Positions 44,181 through 52,996 are shown, counted from the stretch's first letter. The stretch: DNA of 64,000 nucleotides from Comamonas sp. lk (GCF_900564145.1 NZ_UOOB01000001.1:2234754-2298753), one strand, 5' to 3'. Made by a program: numbers and translations. The notes: generated by a model not told the origin, from the sequence alone.

Positions 44181-45500
44181 ATGACTATTGACCGACTACC
44201 ATCCCTTTCCTCTTTTTCTGCAGGTTTTGGTGCTTCGCGCCGCACCGTGCTCGCCGCTTTAGCTTCTTCTTCAGCAATTCCCGCTCTGGCCCAGTTTCGG
44301 GTGGAAGTGACAGGCGTTGGCCTGACGCAGTTGCCGATTGCCATTGCACCGTTCAAGGGAGAGGGTGCGTCGCCCCAGAAAATCTCGGCCATTATTCAGG
44401 CCGATCTTGAGCGCAGCGGCTTGTTCCGCGCGGTGGATGCTTCGGGCGTGGCGCTGGATGAATCCTCGCGCCCCGACGTGACTCTGTGGCGCTCCAAAGG
44501 CGCGGATTCTCTGGCCTCGGGCAGCGTGACCCGTTTGGCCGATGGCCGCTATGACGTGCGTTTCCGCTTGTGGGACGTGGTGCGCGGCCAGGATCTGGGA
44601 GGCCAGGGCTTTGCCGTGACCACCGGCGATCTGCGCCTGGTGGCTCACCGCATTGCCGACTACATCTACGAAAAGCTCACCGGCGAAAAAGGCGTGTTCT
44701 CTACGCGCATCGCCTATGTGACCAAGGCCGGCGCCAACTACCGGCTGTGGATTGCCGATGCGGATGGTGAGAACGCCCAGTCGGCGCTGTCCAGCCCCGA
44801 ACCCATCATCTCCCCGGCCTGGGCTCCCAACGGCACGCAGCTGGCCTATGTGTCGTTCGAGTCGCGCAAGCCCGTGGTCTATGTGCACGATGTGGCCAGC
44901 GGCCAGCGCCGTCTGGTGGCCAATTTCCGCGGCTCCAACAGCGCACCGGCCTGGTCGCCCGATGGCAGTCGCTTGGCCGTGACCTTGAGCCGCGATGGCG
45001 GCTCGCAGCTGTACTTGATCAGCGCCCAAGGCGGCGAGCCGCGTCGTTTGATGCAAAGCAGCGGCATCGACACCGAGCCCTGCTTCTCCAGCGACGGCCG
45101 CACCATCTACTTTGTCAGCGATCGTGGCGGTGCGCCGCAGATCTACAAAGTGGCCGCCACGGGCGGCGGTGCCGAGCGCGTGACCTTCAACGGCAACTAC
45201 AACATCTCGCCCGCCATCAGCCCCGATGGCAAATGGCTGGCTTATATCTCCCGTATCGGTGGCGGCTTCAAGCTGCAGGTCATGGACCTGTCCACCGGCA
45301 CGGTCAACTCTGTCACCGAGACCACGGCTGACGAGAGTCCGAGTTTTGCGCCTAACAGCCGCCTGCTCGTCTATGCGACCATTCAAGGTGGTCGTGAAGC
45401 ACTCATGACCACCACGCTCGATGGGAAGATCAAGGCGCGTCTGGCAGGCAAGGGCGGGGACATACGGGAACCCGATTGGGGCCCGTTCCAGAAACAGTGA
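44181..45500 (+). CDS. tolB: Tol-Pal system beta-propeller protein TolB
   Basis: 439 residues. Signal peptide with an RR motif (ASRRTVLAALASSSAIPALA) then the N-terminal domain and a six-bladed propeller (YRLWIADADGENAQ, APAWSPDGSRLAV, SSDGRTIYFVSDR). It works in the periplasm with Pal and TolA to keep the outer membrane attached at division. tolQRA are not upstream; msbA lies there on the other strand. pal follows after 62 bases. Confidence 0.95.
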   Translation: MTIDRLPSLSSFSAGFGASRRTVLAALASSSAIPALAQFRVEVTGVGLTQLPIAIAPFKGEGASPQKISAIIQADLERSGLFRAVDASGVALDESSRPDVTLWRSKGADSLASGSVTRLADGRYDVRFRLWDVVRGQDLGGQGFAVTTGDLRLVAHRIADYIYEKLTGEKGVFSTRIAYVTKAGANYRLWIADADGENAQSALSSPEPIISPAWAPNGTQLAYVSFESRKPVVYVHDVASGQRRLVANFRGSNSAPAWSPDGSRLAVTLSRDGGSQLYLISAQGGEPRRLMQSSGIDTEPCFSSDGRTIYFVSDRGGAPQIYKVAATGGGAERVTFNGNYNISPAISPDGKWLAYISRIGGGFKLQVMDLSTGTVNSVTETTADESPSFAPNSRLLVYATIQGGREALMTTTLDGKIKARLAGKGGDIREPDWGPFQKQ

Positions 45501-45562
45501 TTGCCAGTTTGTTTTTTCCTCTAACAGTAAAAAAGTCCGTGAGGACCTATCGGAGAAATTCC

Positions 45563-46096
45563 ATGATTACCATTAAACGTCTTTCCCTGGCTCTGGCCGT
45601 GACCGCTCTGGTTGCCGGTTGCAGCTCCGGCGTGAAGCTCGATGACAAGCCCGTCACCGACGGCTCCCTGACCAGCCAGGGCGGCGGTAATACTTCGGGC
45701 AGCAGCCAAAGCGGCGTGTCCGGCGTGGACCTGACCGGTTCCGCCGCTGCCAAGGCCGGCCCTCAAGGCGTCAGCCGCATCGTGTACTTTGACTTTGACA
45801 GCTACAGCGTCAAGGCCGAAGCACAGCCTCAGATCGAAGCACATGCCAAGTTCATCAAGGGCAATCCCAATGCCAAGGTACAGCTGGAAGGCCATACCGA
45901 CGAGCGCGGTGGCCGTGAATACAACCTGGCTCTGGGCCAAAAGCGCGCCGAAGCCGTGCGCCGTTCGCTGGGCCTGATGGGTGTCAATGACTCCCAGATG
46001 GAAGCCGTGAGCTACGGCAAGGAAAAGCCTGCCTCAGAAGGCCATAGCGAAGACGCTTACGCCCAAAACCGCCGCGTTGAAATCTCCTACCGTTAA
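45563..46096 (+). CDS. pal: Peptidoglycan-associated lipoprotein Pal
   Basis: 177 residues from the ATG at 45563 (CGGAG upstream); an upstream in-frame ATG is inside tolB. Lipobox LVAGC near residue 19 gives an outer-membrane lipoprotein. OmpA-type domain with IVYFDFDSY, LEGHTDERGGREYN and RRVEISYR binds peptidoglycan. Its stop shares a base with the next start. Confidence 0.95.
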   Translation: MITIKRLSLALAVTALVAGCSSGVKLDDKPVTDGSLTSQGGGNTSGSSQSGVSGVDLTGSAAAKAGPQGVSRIVYFDFDSYSVKAEAQPQIEAHAKFIKGNPNAKVQLEGHTDERGGREYNLALGQKRAEAVRRSLGLMGVNDSQMEAVSYGKEKPASEGHSEDAYAQNRRVEISYR

Positions 46097-46878
46097 TGAT
46101 GATGCAGGCTCAGTTGACTCTCCGTTCCGTATCGCTGCGCCCGCTGCTGGTAGCCAGCCTTTTGGCTGGCTATGCCGTCAGCTCGCAAGCAGCCTTGTTT
46201 GGTGATGACGAGGCGCGCCGCGCCATCATCGAACTGCGCCAGCGCGTTGACAGCCTGCAGCAATCTTCGCAGCGCATGGGCGAGGACAACTCGCAAACGC
46301 GCCGCAGTCTGCTGGAGTTGCAATCCCAGATCGAAGCGCTCAAGGCCGACCAGGCAAAGCTGCGTGGACAAAACGAGCAGCTGCTTCGTGACGTGGTGGA
46401 GCTACAGCGTGGTCAAAAGGATTTGGCCAAGGGCATGGATGACCGCCTGCGCCAGTTCGAGCCGACCATGGTGAATGTGGACGGACAGGAGTTTGCTGCG
46501 GACCCCAATGAAAAAAAGGAATTTGACGATGCACTGGGCCTGTTCCGTGCCGGCAAGTTCCCTGAGTCCGGTCAGGCGTTTGCAGCCTTCTTGCGCCAAT
46601 GGCCCAAGAGCGGTTACACGCCGTCCGTGCGTTTCTGGCTGGGCAACTCTCAGTACGCCACGCGTGACTACAAGAACGCCATTGCGAACTTCCGCTCCGT
46701 GCTGACCAATGCACCCCTGCATGCCCGTGCACCGGAAGCTGCGCTGTCCATTGCCAACTGTCAGGTGGAACTCAAGGACACCAAGGCAGCTCGCGCCACG
46801 CTGGAGAGTCTGATCAAGTCCTATCCCAACACCGAGGCGGCGGCCAATGCCAAATCAAAGCTGGCTACGCTGAAGTGA
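46096..46878 (+). CDS. cpoB: Cell division coordinator CpoB (YbgF)
   Basis: 260 residues. Signal peptide (LRPLLVASLLAGYAVSSQA), a coiled-coil (about 45-115) for trimerisation, and a C-terminal TPR domain (about 140-255) with FPESGQAFAAFLRQWPKS. Coordinates peptidoglycan synthesis with outer-membrane constriction. Several Met codons at the start leave the exact initiation open. Third gene of tolB-pal-cpoB. Confidence 0.93.
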   Translation: MMMQAQLTLRSVSLRPLLVASLLAGYAVSSQAALFGDDEARRAIIELRQRVDSLQQSSQRMGEDNSQTRRSLLELQSQIEALKADQAKLRGQNEQLLRDVVELQRGQKDLAKGMDDRLRQFEPTMVNVDGQEFAADPNEKKEFDDALGLFRAGKFPESGQAFAAFLRQWPKSGYTPSVRFWLGNSQYATRDYKNAIANFRSVLTNAPLHARAPEAALSIANCQVELKDTKAARATLESLIKSYPNTEAAANAKSKLATLK

Positions 46879-47708
46879 TGTCGGAAATTCTGTCTCAAAG
46901 CACAGCAACAGCGCCCGAAACAGGCGCTGTTTTTTCTCCTAACGATGCGGATATGCAGCGCCGCTTTGGCGGGCTTGAGCGGCTGTATGGCGTGCAGGGT
47001 GCAGCCCGCATCCGAGCAGCACATGTGGTCGTGGTCGGTATTGGTGGCGTGGGTTCCTGGACGGCCGAAGCATTGGCGCGCAGCGGTGTGGCCCGGCTTA
47101 CGCTCATTGATATGGATCATGTGGCCGAGTCCAACATCAATCGCCAGATTCATGCACTGACCGAGACGGTGGGGCAGGCCAAGATCGAAGCCATGCGTGA
47201 CCGCATCGCCCAGATCAACCCGGCGTGCCAGGTGCATTGCATTGACGAGTTTGTGGACCCCGACAACTGGCTGCAGCTGCTGCCTGCGGATGCGGATGCC
47301 GTGGTGGACGCCTGTGATCAGGTCAAAGCCAAGACCGCCATGGCCGCGCATGCGCGCAAAACCAAGCAGTGCTTTATTTCGGTAGGGGCTGCGGGCGGAA
47401 AACGTCTGGCGCATCTGGTGGATATCGCCGATTTGAGCGCCACCACGCATGACCCCTTGCTGGCGCAGCTGCGTTATCGTCTGCGCAAGCAGTTCGGCGC
47501 TCCCAAGGACGGCAAGCGCATGGGCGTGACCTGTGTTTTCAGTCGCGAGGCAGTGGCTTCGCCCGACGCCTCATGTGCCATCGAAGGCGATGGAAGCCTC
47601 AATTGCCATGGCTATGGCTCGGTGGTTGCGGTCACTGCAACCTTCGGTCAATGTGCTGCAGGTTGGGTGATCGACGAAATTAGTCGAAAACTTTCTTTGA
47701 AGGCCTGA
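46878..47708 (+). CDS. tcdA: tRNA threonylcarbamoyladenosine dehydratase (TcdA/CsdL)
   Basis: 276 residues from the ATG at 46878, one base into the cpoB stop; a GTG one codon earlier is possible. E1-like ThiF fold: VVVGIGGVGSWTAEALARSG, DMDHVAESNINRQ, DACDQVKAK and the C-terminal CSF-type segment TCVFSREAVASPD. Cyclises t6A to ct6A at tRNA position 37. Ends shortly before tRNA-Lys. Confidence 0.92.
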   Translation: MSEILSQSTATAPETGAVFSPNDADMQRRFGGLERLYGVQGAARIRAAHVVVVGIGGVGSWTAEALARSGVARLTLIDMDHVAESNINRQIHALTETVGQAKIEAMRDRIAQINPACQVHCIDEFVDPDNWLQLLPADADAVVDACDQVKAKTAMAAHARKTKQCFISVGAAGGKRLAHLVDIADLSATTHDPLLAQLRYRLRKQFGAPKDGKRMGVTCVFSREAVASPDASCAIEGDGSLNCHGYGSVVAVTATFGQCAAGWVIDEISRKLSLKA

Positions 47709-47769
47709 AAAACCTATTACAATAACGTCATACCGCAGAATAAGCAACAACTGCTTTTCGGCAAAGGTA

Positions 47770-47845
47770 GGGTCTTTAGCTCAGTCGGTAGAGCAGCGGA
47801 CTTTTAATCCGTTGGTCGCGAGTTCGAATCTCGCAGGACCCACCA
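47770..47845 (+). tRNA. tRNA-Lys (anticodon TTT)
   Basis: 76 bases with encoded CCA. Acceptor GGGTCTT / AGGACCC, D-arm with CAGTCGGTAGAG, anticodon loop CTTTTAA, T-arm GTTCGAATC. An integrase gene faces its 3' end, so the tRNA 3' part is the probable attachment site of the element that follows. Confidence 0.96.
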
Positions 47846-47853
47846 AAGAATAC

Positions 47854-47885
47854 AAGCCACTGTAGCAATACAGTGGCTTTTTTCT
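47854..47885 (+). terminator. Terminator after tRNA-Lys
   Basis: AAGCCACTGTA / TACAGTGGCTT stem with GCAA loop and T6. Confidence 0.88.
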
Positions 47886-47915
47886 TTGCTATCAAAGAAG
47901 CAGCAAAAATGAAAT

Positions 47916-48916
47916 TCAAGCTGCTTTTTTCTTGGCCGTTGTGCGGACTTTTTTGCCAACCAACGCAACAGCACTTTGCAGAGTCTTAGTGGCTAAGTGA
48001 CTGTAGCGCTTCGTGCTCACTGCCGACTTGTGCCCAAGAACTCCTCCGACCGTGTAGAGGTCAACTCCTGCATTGATCATCTCGCTGGCCGTACTGTGAC
48101 GTAAGTCGTGCTGCCTGGCATGGCCAAATCCAGCAGCCCGGGCACCAGCCTGACCGTCCACTTCGTTGGCTTAACTGGCCACAAAGTCGGATTGCGCACG
48201 ATGTGGGTGACGCGAGGGTGAATCGGTACGGCACGGGGTTGCCCGTTCTTGGTGTACTGGCCGCTCAGCTCAAAAACATCACCCCCATATGTCACCTGTG
48301 CCAGGCCAACTTCGGCCGCCCGCATTCCGCTATAGAACGCAATGCGGATGGCAGCCCTCTCCTTGCCCGGCCTGATCTTCGAGCAGATTTTCAGGAACTC
48401 CGCCCGGCCAAGGTAGACATGGCGCTCGTTGCGCACCTTCGGCATGCTGATGCGCTCGGCGGGGTTCCGGTCTCCTAGGCCATGGTGCTTCCACGCATAC
48501 CGGCACGCCGCCCGAAGGTAGGAGAGTCGATTGCGAACCGTCGCGGCAGACATCATTTTCTTGTCGTCACCGACTGGCCGGTAGCTGATGGCAATGGCCG
48601 GCAGAGCTGAGAATGGCTTGCCGGCATAGGCGCTGTGGCAGGCCTTGAGTTCGCGCACGATGTTCTCATAGCTCTTGAGCGCCGGTGCGTGGTATTTCAG
48701 GTAGAGCAGAACCGCATCTTCAATCAGTGGCTCGGGCTTGCTGACACCAGTCGCAATTGAGTGGAGTCGCTTGGTCTCTTCGAGGTCGAACTTTTGGGCT
48801 TCGGCTTTGGTGTAGCCTTTTGGAAGAAGGCGGCTAGCCCGCTGCCGCTGGCCCGCAATAACCTGGTCGAACTCAAAGCGCCAACGCTGGTTGCGGGAGT
48901 CGAAACGGATCGGCAT
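47916..48916 (-). pseudogene. Tyrosine-type site-specific integrase, frameshifted
   Basis: The N-terminal part (48916 to about 48175) includes the SAM-like domain and the first catalytic Arg in YSGMRAAEV; the C-terminal part (to 47916) lies in another frame and has HDLRH and the nucleophile in TKRYSHLA. Joined they would make about 330 residues. The reading frame breaks in TTAAGCCAACGAAG (about 48165-48180), just after an in-frame TAA in the second frame. One missing base, or a sequencing error, explains it. Located beside tRNA-Lys, as expected for the element's integrase. Confidence 0.85.
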
Positions 48917-49062
48917 GATTTTTTGTATTCCTCTATGTCGGATTCTTCAAAGCGAACTGAGCTACCAAATCGGTAGCAGTTCAGACGCCCGGATTTTGCG
49001 AGTTCATAGACGGTCCGCTCGCTGAGTCCGAGCATCCCGGCAACAGCTTTTGCATCAAGCAT
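48724..49062 (-). CDS. Excisionase-type helix-turn-helix protein
   Basis: 112 residues. The first 55 are an Xis/MerR-like winged helix (MLDAKAVAGMLGLSERTVYE then GRLNCYRFGSSVRFEESDIE). The remaining part overlaps the integrase start by about 190 bases in another frame, with a basic Lys/Pro/Ser tail; the functional gene might be shorter. Likely directs excision of the tRNA-Lys element. Confidence 0.75.
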   Translation of the reverse strand: MLDAKAVAGMLGLSERTVYELAKSGRLNCYRFGSSVRFEESDIEEYKKSCRSVSTPATSVGALSSTRLLRASGSGLAAFFQKATPKPKPKSSTSKRPSDSTQLRLVSASPSH

Positions 49063-49069
49063 CTAGGTC

Positions 49070-49099
49070 TCCAAAAGAAGAACCCCGCATCAGCGGGGC
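49070..49099 (-). terminator. Terminator upstream of the excisionase gene
   Basis: CCCCGC / GCGGGG stem with TGAT loop, then TTCTTCTTTT on the minus strand. Confidence 0.7.
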
Positions 49100-49163
49100 T
49101 CGGGGTGGTTGATTGGTTCGCGCCATCTGTCGCGCTTGTCGCCTCGGTCTCGGGCTCGGCGAC

Positions 49164-49514
49164 TCATGTTTGGCCTTTCTGCGCCTGGTCACCCCGAAAG
49201 ACAGATGGCCTGCTGTACAGGCGCTCATATCGGTAAGTCGCGTACTCTTTTTCCTTGCCGGCCATGTCATCCGGAGATTCAAACCAACGCACAGGCTTCA
49301 GCCATTGGGTGACTTCAATGGGGCGGTATCCGCAGTCAAACCAGCCGTCGTATCCGTACAGCAAAAGACCACGAGTCACGGTGCCGTCCTTGAGTTTGAC
49401 GATCTCAGCAACGCCAGTCTTTGAAAACAGCTTCTGCTGATACCAATGGGACTGATCAACCCACCAGCCTTTTTCAGTCCTGTCGCGTACTGTCACTTCT
49501 ATTGCTTCAGTCAT
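49164..49514 (-). CDS. Phage-type hypothetical protein
   Basis: 116 residues, MTEAIEVTVRDRTEKGWWVD, rich in Trp and Tyr, with GYDGWFDCGYRPIEVTQWL. No family recognised with certainty. Its start overlaps the stop of the upstream methyltransferase by four bases, so they are coupled. Confidence 0.65.
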   Translation of the reverse strand: MTEAIEVTVRDRTEKGWWVDQSHWYQQKLFSKTGVAEIVKLKDGTVTRGLLLYGYDGWFDCGYRPIEVTQWLKPVRWFESPDDMAGKEKEYATYRYERLYSRPSVFRGDQAQKGQT

Positions 49515-50032
49515 TCCTGATGCGCTCCTTCCTTGGCAGCTGCTTTCATGAACACAAGCCAGTGGGTCATTCCAGAGCGACCACTGACTTGTCCATAGAG
49601 AGGCTTCTCCGGCGTCAGCGCCAGAACCTCTTTGACTTTCACCTGGGTTTCATTCCACTTAAATACCAGCGTTCCATGTGGCCGCAAAACCCGAAAGCAT
49701 TCCGAGAAGCCAGCACGTAGGTCTTCGCGCCAGTCCTGACCCAGCTTTCCGTACTTGGCTGCCAGCCAGCTTTTGGGGCCGGCTCGTTCAAGGTGTGGTG
49801 GGTCGAATGCGACATGCCAGAAAGACTCATTCGGGAATGGCAGCGCGCGGAAATCCATCAGGAAGTCTGGCTCAATAACAAGAGTGCGGGTCCCGTCTTC
49901 GCGGTGGGTTCGATCTGTGACGGTCAGTGTTTCGCGGCGCTGATCCACGAACACCGCACGCGAGTCTTGCTTGTTGAACCACATCATTCGGCTGCCGCAG
50001 CAGGCATCGAGGACGCAGGGCGTAGTGTTCAT
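49511..50032 (-). CDS. Phage-type SAM-dependent methyltransferase
   Basis: 173 residues. Motif I-like VLDACCGSRMMWF near residue 7 and a DPPH motif (FDPPHLERAG) near residue 80, resembling N6-adenine-type methyltransferases; C-terminal VFKWNETQVKV. Substrate not determined. In the same strand as the dcm remnant, beyond a terminator. Confidence 0.75.
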   Translation of the reverse strand: MNTTPCVLDACCGSRMMWFNKQDSRAVFVDQRRETLTVTDRTHREDGTRTLVIEPDFLMDFRALPFPNESFWHVAFDPPHLERAGPKSWLAAKYGKLGQDWREDLRAGFSECFRVLRPHGTLVFKWNETQVKVKEVLALTPEKPLYGQVSGRSGMTHWLVFMKAAAKEGAHQE

Positions 50033-50054
50033 ATTGAGGGCTCCCAGAATGAGA

Positions 50055-50075
50055 AAAGCCCGCGGCGGCGGGCTG
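50055..50075 (-). terminator. Terminator after the dcm remnant
   Basis: AGCCCGC / GCGGGCT with GGCG-type loop and TTTTC on the minus strand. Confidence 0.65.
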
Positions 50076-50087
50076 GGGTGTTTGTGG

Positions 50088-50988
50088 TCAGGGCATGCAG
50101 CTCATTGCTGCTTCGATGAAGACGCGCGCGGCTTCCGCGTTGATGGCATTGCCATAGGCGCGCAGTCGTCCCACTCTGGCGGGAGCCCCATGAGCCAGCG
50201 GGAATGTGCCGGGTTCAACTGGCCGCCACTTTCGATCCCGGCACAGGAGCCAGTCAGCAGCTGACCAGTGGCCGTTAACCGGGCCGGGCCCGGCAGGAGG
50301 GTGAATGCCTGCTCGCTCAATGGCTTGCCCCGCGTCTGCTCCGCTCGCTCCGCAAGGAATTCTGGCGATGCGCTGGCTGAATGCCAGTCCCGCGCGCTGG
50401 GAGTCGCCCATGTGGCCATCTGCACCTGATGCGCTAGGCAGGTCGCAACCGCTCCGCAAGCATGCTTCTCCTTGCGCCTTATCGCTTGCTCCGGTGAGCC
50501 TCCCGGAGTGCTGGCGGTCGGTGTGCCCCAGCCGGTCAAGCATGCTGCCGCCGCCAAGTCCGGCCCATGATTCCGCATTGCTTCCAGCAGTCCGCCCTCG
50601 AAGGTTCGCACGCCCTTGTCTGCCAAGGCCGCCGTGGGTGTAGGCCATCCAGTAGAGCCGGTCACGGATGTGCGGTGCACCGACGCTCGCAGACGGAAAC
50701 GGGACCGCCCCGACCCGGTATTCCACGCCTTCCAGGTCATCTTGTACAAGGTCGATCCAAGGATCTGCGTCGCGGCTCGCAACCTGCTCTCCAAAGATAG
50801 TTGGAGGGCGGAGCTGGCTAATAAGGTGGAAGAAGTGCGGCCATAGGTGCCGCTTGTCATCAAACCCAGCTCCTTCGCCTGCCTGGCTGAAAGGTTGGCA
50901 AGGGCAGGAACCGGTCCAAACAGGTCGATCATCTGGCCAGCCGGCGCGGCGAAGTGCATAGGACCAGACGCCGACACCTGCGAAGAAA
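50088..50988 (-). pseudogene. DNA cytosine-5 methyltransferase, N-terminus removed at the IS3-family insertion
   Basis: 299 residues remain in frame from the IS boundary: [20 protein letters not shown], the catalytic motif [21 protein letters not shown] (motif VI region), [11 protein letters not shown] (motif VIII), target-recognition region, and RLRAYGNAI (motif X). The first residues, including the start, are missing; sequence beyond the IS does not continue it. An ATG at 50726 exists in frame but would give only the C-terminal part without the catalytic Cys. Confidence 0.85.
50102..50932 (-). CDS. Open frame overlapping the dcm remnant ([11 protein letters not shown] type)
   Basis: A stop-free frame of 276 residues from the ATG at 50932 (open to 50977), same strand as dcm, shifted by two bases, covering nearly all of it. 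It ends with [21 protein letters not shown] recall closely similar sequences, annotated as hypothetical or methyltransferase-associated, in many phages. It is either a truly overlapping gene or an over-predicted shadow. High GC makes long spurious frames possible. Confidence 0.35.
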   Translation of the reverse strand: MIDLFGPVPALANLSARQAKELGLMTSGTYGRTSSTLLASSALQLSLESRLRAATQILGSTLYKMTWKAWNTGSGRSRFRLRASVHRTSVTGSTGWPTPTAALADKGVRTFEGGLLEAMRNHGPDLAAAACLTGWGTPTASTPGGSPEQAIRRKEKHACGAVATCLAHQVQMATWATPSARDWHSASASPEFLAERAEQTRGKPLSEQAFTLLPGPARLTATGQLLTGSCAGIESGGQLNPAHSRWLMGLPPEWDDCAPMAMPSTRKPRASSSKQQ

Positions 50989-51007
50989 TTGAATCGACCA
51001 GATTTTT

Positions 51008-51889
51008 TTAGATAGCTGCCAGCCTCACGGAATTACGTCTCTCAAACTCTATTGGAGACAGACCATCAGCAGACGAATGTCTGCGAATGGGGTTGTAGAA
51101 CATTTCGATGTAGCTGAAGACATCGCTGTGCGCCTCTTGCCTCGTAGGATAGGTTTTTCTGCGGATGCGCTCCCGCTTAAGCAACTGAAAAAAACTTTCA
51201 GCAACTGCGTTGTCGTGACAGTTTCCTCGCCTGCTCATACTCGATTGCAGGTTGTGGCTAGCAAGGAAGCGCTGCCATTCATGGCTTGTAAATTGGCAGC
51301 CTTGGTCAGAGTGCACGGTCACGGTATTGCATGGTCTTCTACGCCAGAGCGCCATATGCAATGCATCCAAGGGCAGCTGGGTATCAATGCGGCTACCTGT
51401 TGCCCAGCCAACAACTTGGCGTGAGAACAGGTCAATTACCGTTGCCAGGTACAGCCACCCCTCATGAGTGCTGATATAGGTGATATCAGTCACCCAGACT
51501 TTGTTCGGAGCATGCACGGTGAACTGCTGCGATAGTAAGTTGGGAGCCACGACTGCTGGAGCACCTCCTCGCACACGAGGGCGTCGTCCGTAGCCTCGCT
51601 GAGCCTTTAATCCCTCACAGTGCAGCAGTCTTGCTACCCGGTGCCTGCTGCAGGTCTCGCCTAAGTCACGCATGTCCAATGTCAACTTGCGGTAGCCATA
51701 TACGCCACCGCTTTCTAGCCATGCCTGCTTTAGAAGGCCCAATAGACGCTGGTCATCGGCCGCACGTTGACTGAGCGGCCGAACCCTCCAAGCGTAGTAA
51801 CCACTGGGGTGCAATTGCAGCACCCGGCACATGCGCACAACGCTGTAAATCAACTGGTGCTTGGCAATGAAGGCGTACTTCAGTCGCAC
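51008..51889 (-). CDS. IS3-family transposase OrfB (DDE catalytic part)
   Basis: 293 residues. HTH_21 region, then an integrase core with the DDE residues in VTDITYI, HSDQGCQFTS and AVAESFFQLLKRE. It has a weak GTG start of its own and is probably made mainly as an OrfAB fusion by -1 slippage at seven A residues (minus strand, 51919-51913). Intact. Confidence 0.93.
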   Translation of the reverse strand: MRLKYAFIAKHQLIYSVVRMCRVLQLHPSGYYAWRVRPLSQRAADDQRLLGLLKQAWLESGGVYGYRKLTLDMRDLGETCSRHRVARLLHCEGLKAQRGYGRRPRVRGGAPAVVAPNLLSQQFTVHAPNKVWVTDITYISTHEGWLYLATVIDLFSRQVVGWATGSRIDTQLPLDALHMALWRRRPCNTVTVHSDQGCQFTSHEWQRFLASHNLQSSMSRRGNCHDNAVAESFFQLLKRERIRRKTYPTRQEAHSDVFSYIEMFYNPIRRHSSADGLSPIEFERRNSVRLAAI

Positions 51890-52158
51890 TGGCGAGCGAA
51901 GTACGCCGCCGCTTTTTTTAGGATGTCACGCTCCTCGGTGACCCTTTTGAGTTCTGCTTTGATACGGCGTAATTCTTCGCTTTGACTGACTTGCTCCTGC
52001 CGCTGAGCTGCGGGGATTTGCTGCAGTCGAATCCACTTATACAGACTATGCGTGCTCACGCCTAAACGGCGTGAGACGTCGGCTGCGCTGTGGCCGTGTT
52101 CCAAGATTTGCTTGACGGCCTCAATCCTGAATTCTTCTGGGTAGCGTTGTGCGTTCAT
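51880..52158 (-). CDS. IS3-family transposase OrfA
   Basis: 92 residues: helix-turn-helix (MNAQRYPEEFRIEAVKQILE, SRRLGVSTHSLYKW) and a leucine-zipper-like coiled coil (ELRRIKAELKRVTEERDILK). It overlaps OrfB by 10 bases; the slippery A7-GC lies 25 bases before its stop. Confidence 0.93.
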   Translation of the reverse strand: MNAQRYPEEFRIEAVKQILEHGHSAADVSRRLGVSTHSLYKWIRLQQIPAAQRQEQVSQSEELRRIKAELKRVTEERDILKKAAAYFARQCD

Positions 52159-52382
52159 ATGGACTCCTATTTGAACGGAAATAGGAGGCTGTGAACTATC
52201 TACAAAAAGTTGGTCGATTCAACTAAAAAAGCGAGACGCCTAGGTAAGCGCATTGAAAGGGCCGGTTGTTGTACAGAGGGCGCTGATTGAGCGGCTGCAA
52301 TAGTCATGCCATTGGGCCCGTTGACACTAAAGTTACTTCAAGCTTTAAGGTGTGTGGCACAACATTCTGTATTTGCCCTCAC

Positions 52383-52865
52383 ATGCCTACCCAACCACCA
52401 TCGCGGAATAGTTTTCCTTGGCTGTTTTTGCGAGTGCCCCCAGTGGCGCTTTCCGCGTTATTTGCCGCCGCAATGTGGTTTCTGCCCAGTGTCTTAACAG
52501 TCCAGATTCCAGGCGAATGGGTGGTGGCAACCATGCTGGCTACGGTGGGCGGGGCCTTCTGCATTGCTGGCGTTCTGGCATTTCGGCACGCAAAAACCAC
52601 GGTCAACCCAGTCAATCCTGAGACCTCGACAGCGCTGGTCGTGCATGGGGTTTATCGTCTGACACGCAACCCCATGTATTTGGGCTTCGCATTTTTACTC
52701 TTGGCCTTCGCAGTGTGGCTGGGAAAGATGTCAGCAATGCTCCTCGTGCCGCTATTCATGGCGTATTTGCAGCGCTTCCAGATACGACCAGAGGAAGATG
52801 CCTTGCGGGCGCGATTTGGAGCTTCGTTTGAGACCTATCGTCATCAGGTGCGGCGCTGGCTCTAG
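52383..52865 (+). CDS. Isoprenylcysteine carboxyl methyltransferase-like membrane protein
   Basis: 160 residues from the ATG at 52383; a longer frame starts at 52287. Four hydrophobic helices and the C-terminal ICMT/PEMT signature HGVYRLTRNPMYLGF followed by RPEEDALRARFGASFETYRH. Such bacterial proteins methylate lipids or small molecules with SAM; the substrate is unknown. First gene right of the IS3-family element. Confidence 0.88.
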   Translation: MPTQPPSRNSFPWLFLRVPPVALSALFAAAMWFLPSVLTVQIPGEWVVATMLATVGGAFCIAGVLAFRHAKTTVNPVNPETSTALVVHGVYRLTRNPMYLGFAFLLLAFAVWLGKMSAMLLVPLFMAYLQRFQIRPEEDALRARFGASFETYRHQVRRWL

Positions 52866-52996
52866 GTTTGAGCAACAACACGTGCTGAATAACAACTTTG
52901 GATCTCGTCCTATCGATGCTTTCGGCCAAAAACCGACATCCGCGGCGATATCTCAAGAACGGCAGATGCCGGCGGCTTGCCTCAAGCTCAGAGCGC

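Larger units (their letters stand above)
50990..52221 (-). mobile_element. IS3-family insertion sequence
   Basis: 1232 bases with imperfect inverted ends (TGAATCGACCA at 50990; TGGTCGATTCA at 52211-52221; the similarity extends inward through TTTTT.TAGATAG). Contains orfA and orfB in the -1 frame arrangement of IS3 elements. No matching direct repeat flanks it (AAT left, ACT right), which suggests later deletion or recombination at one end. Confidence 0.9.
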
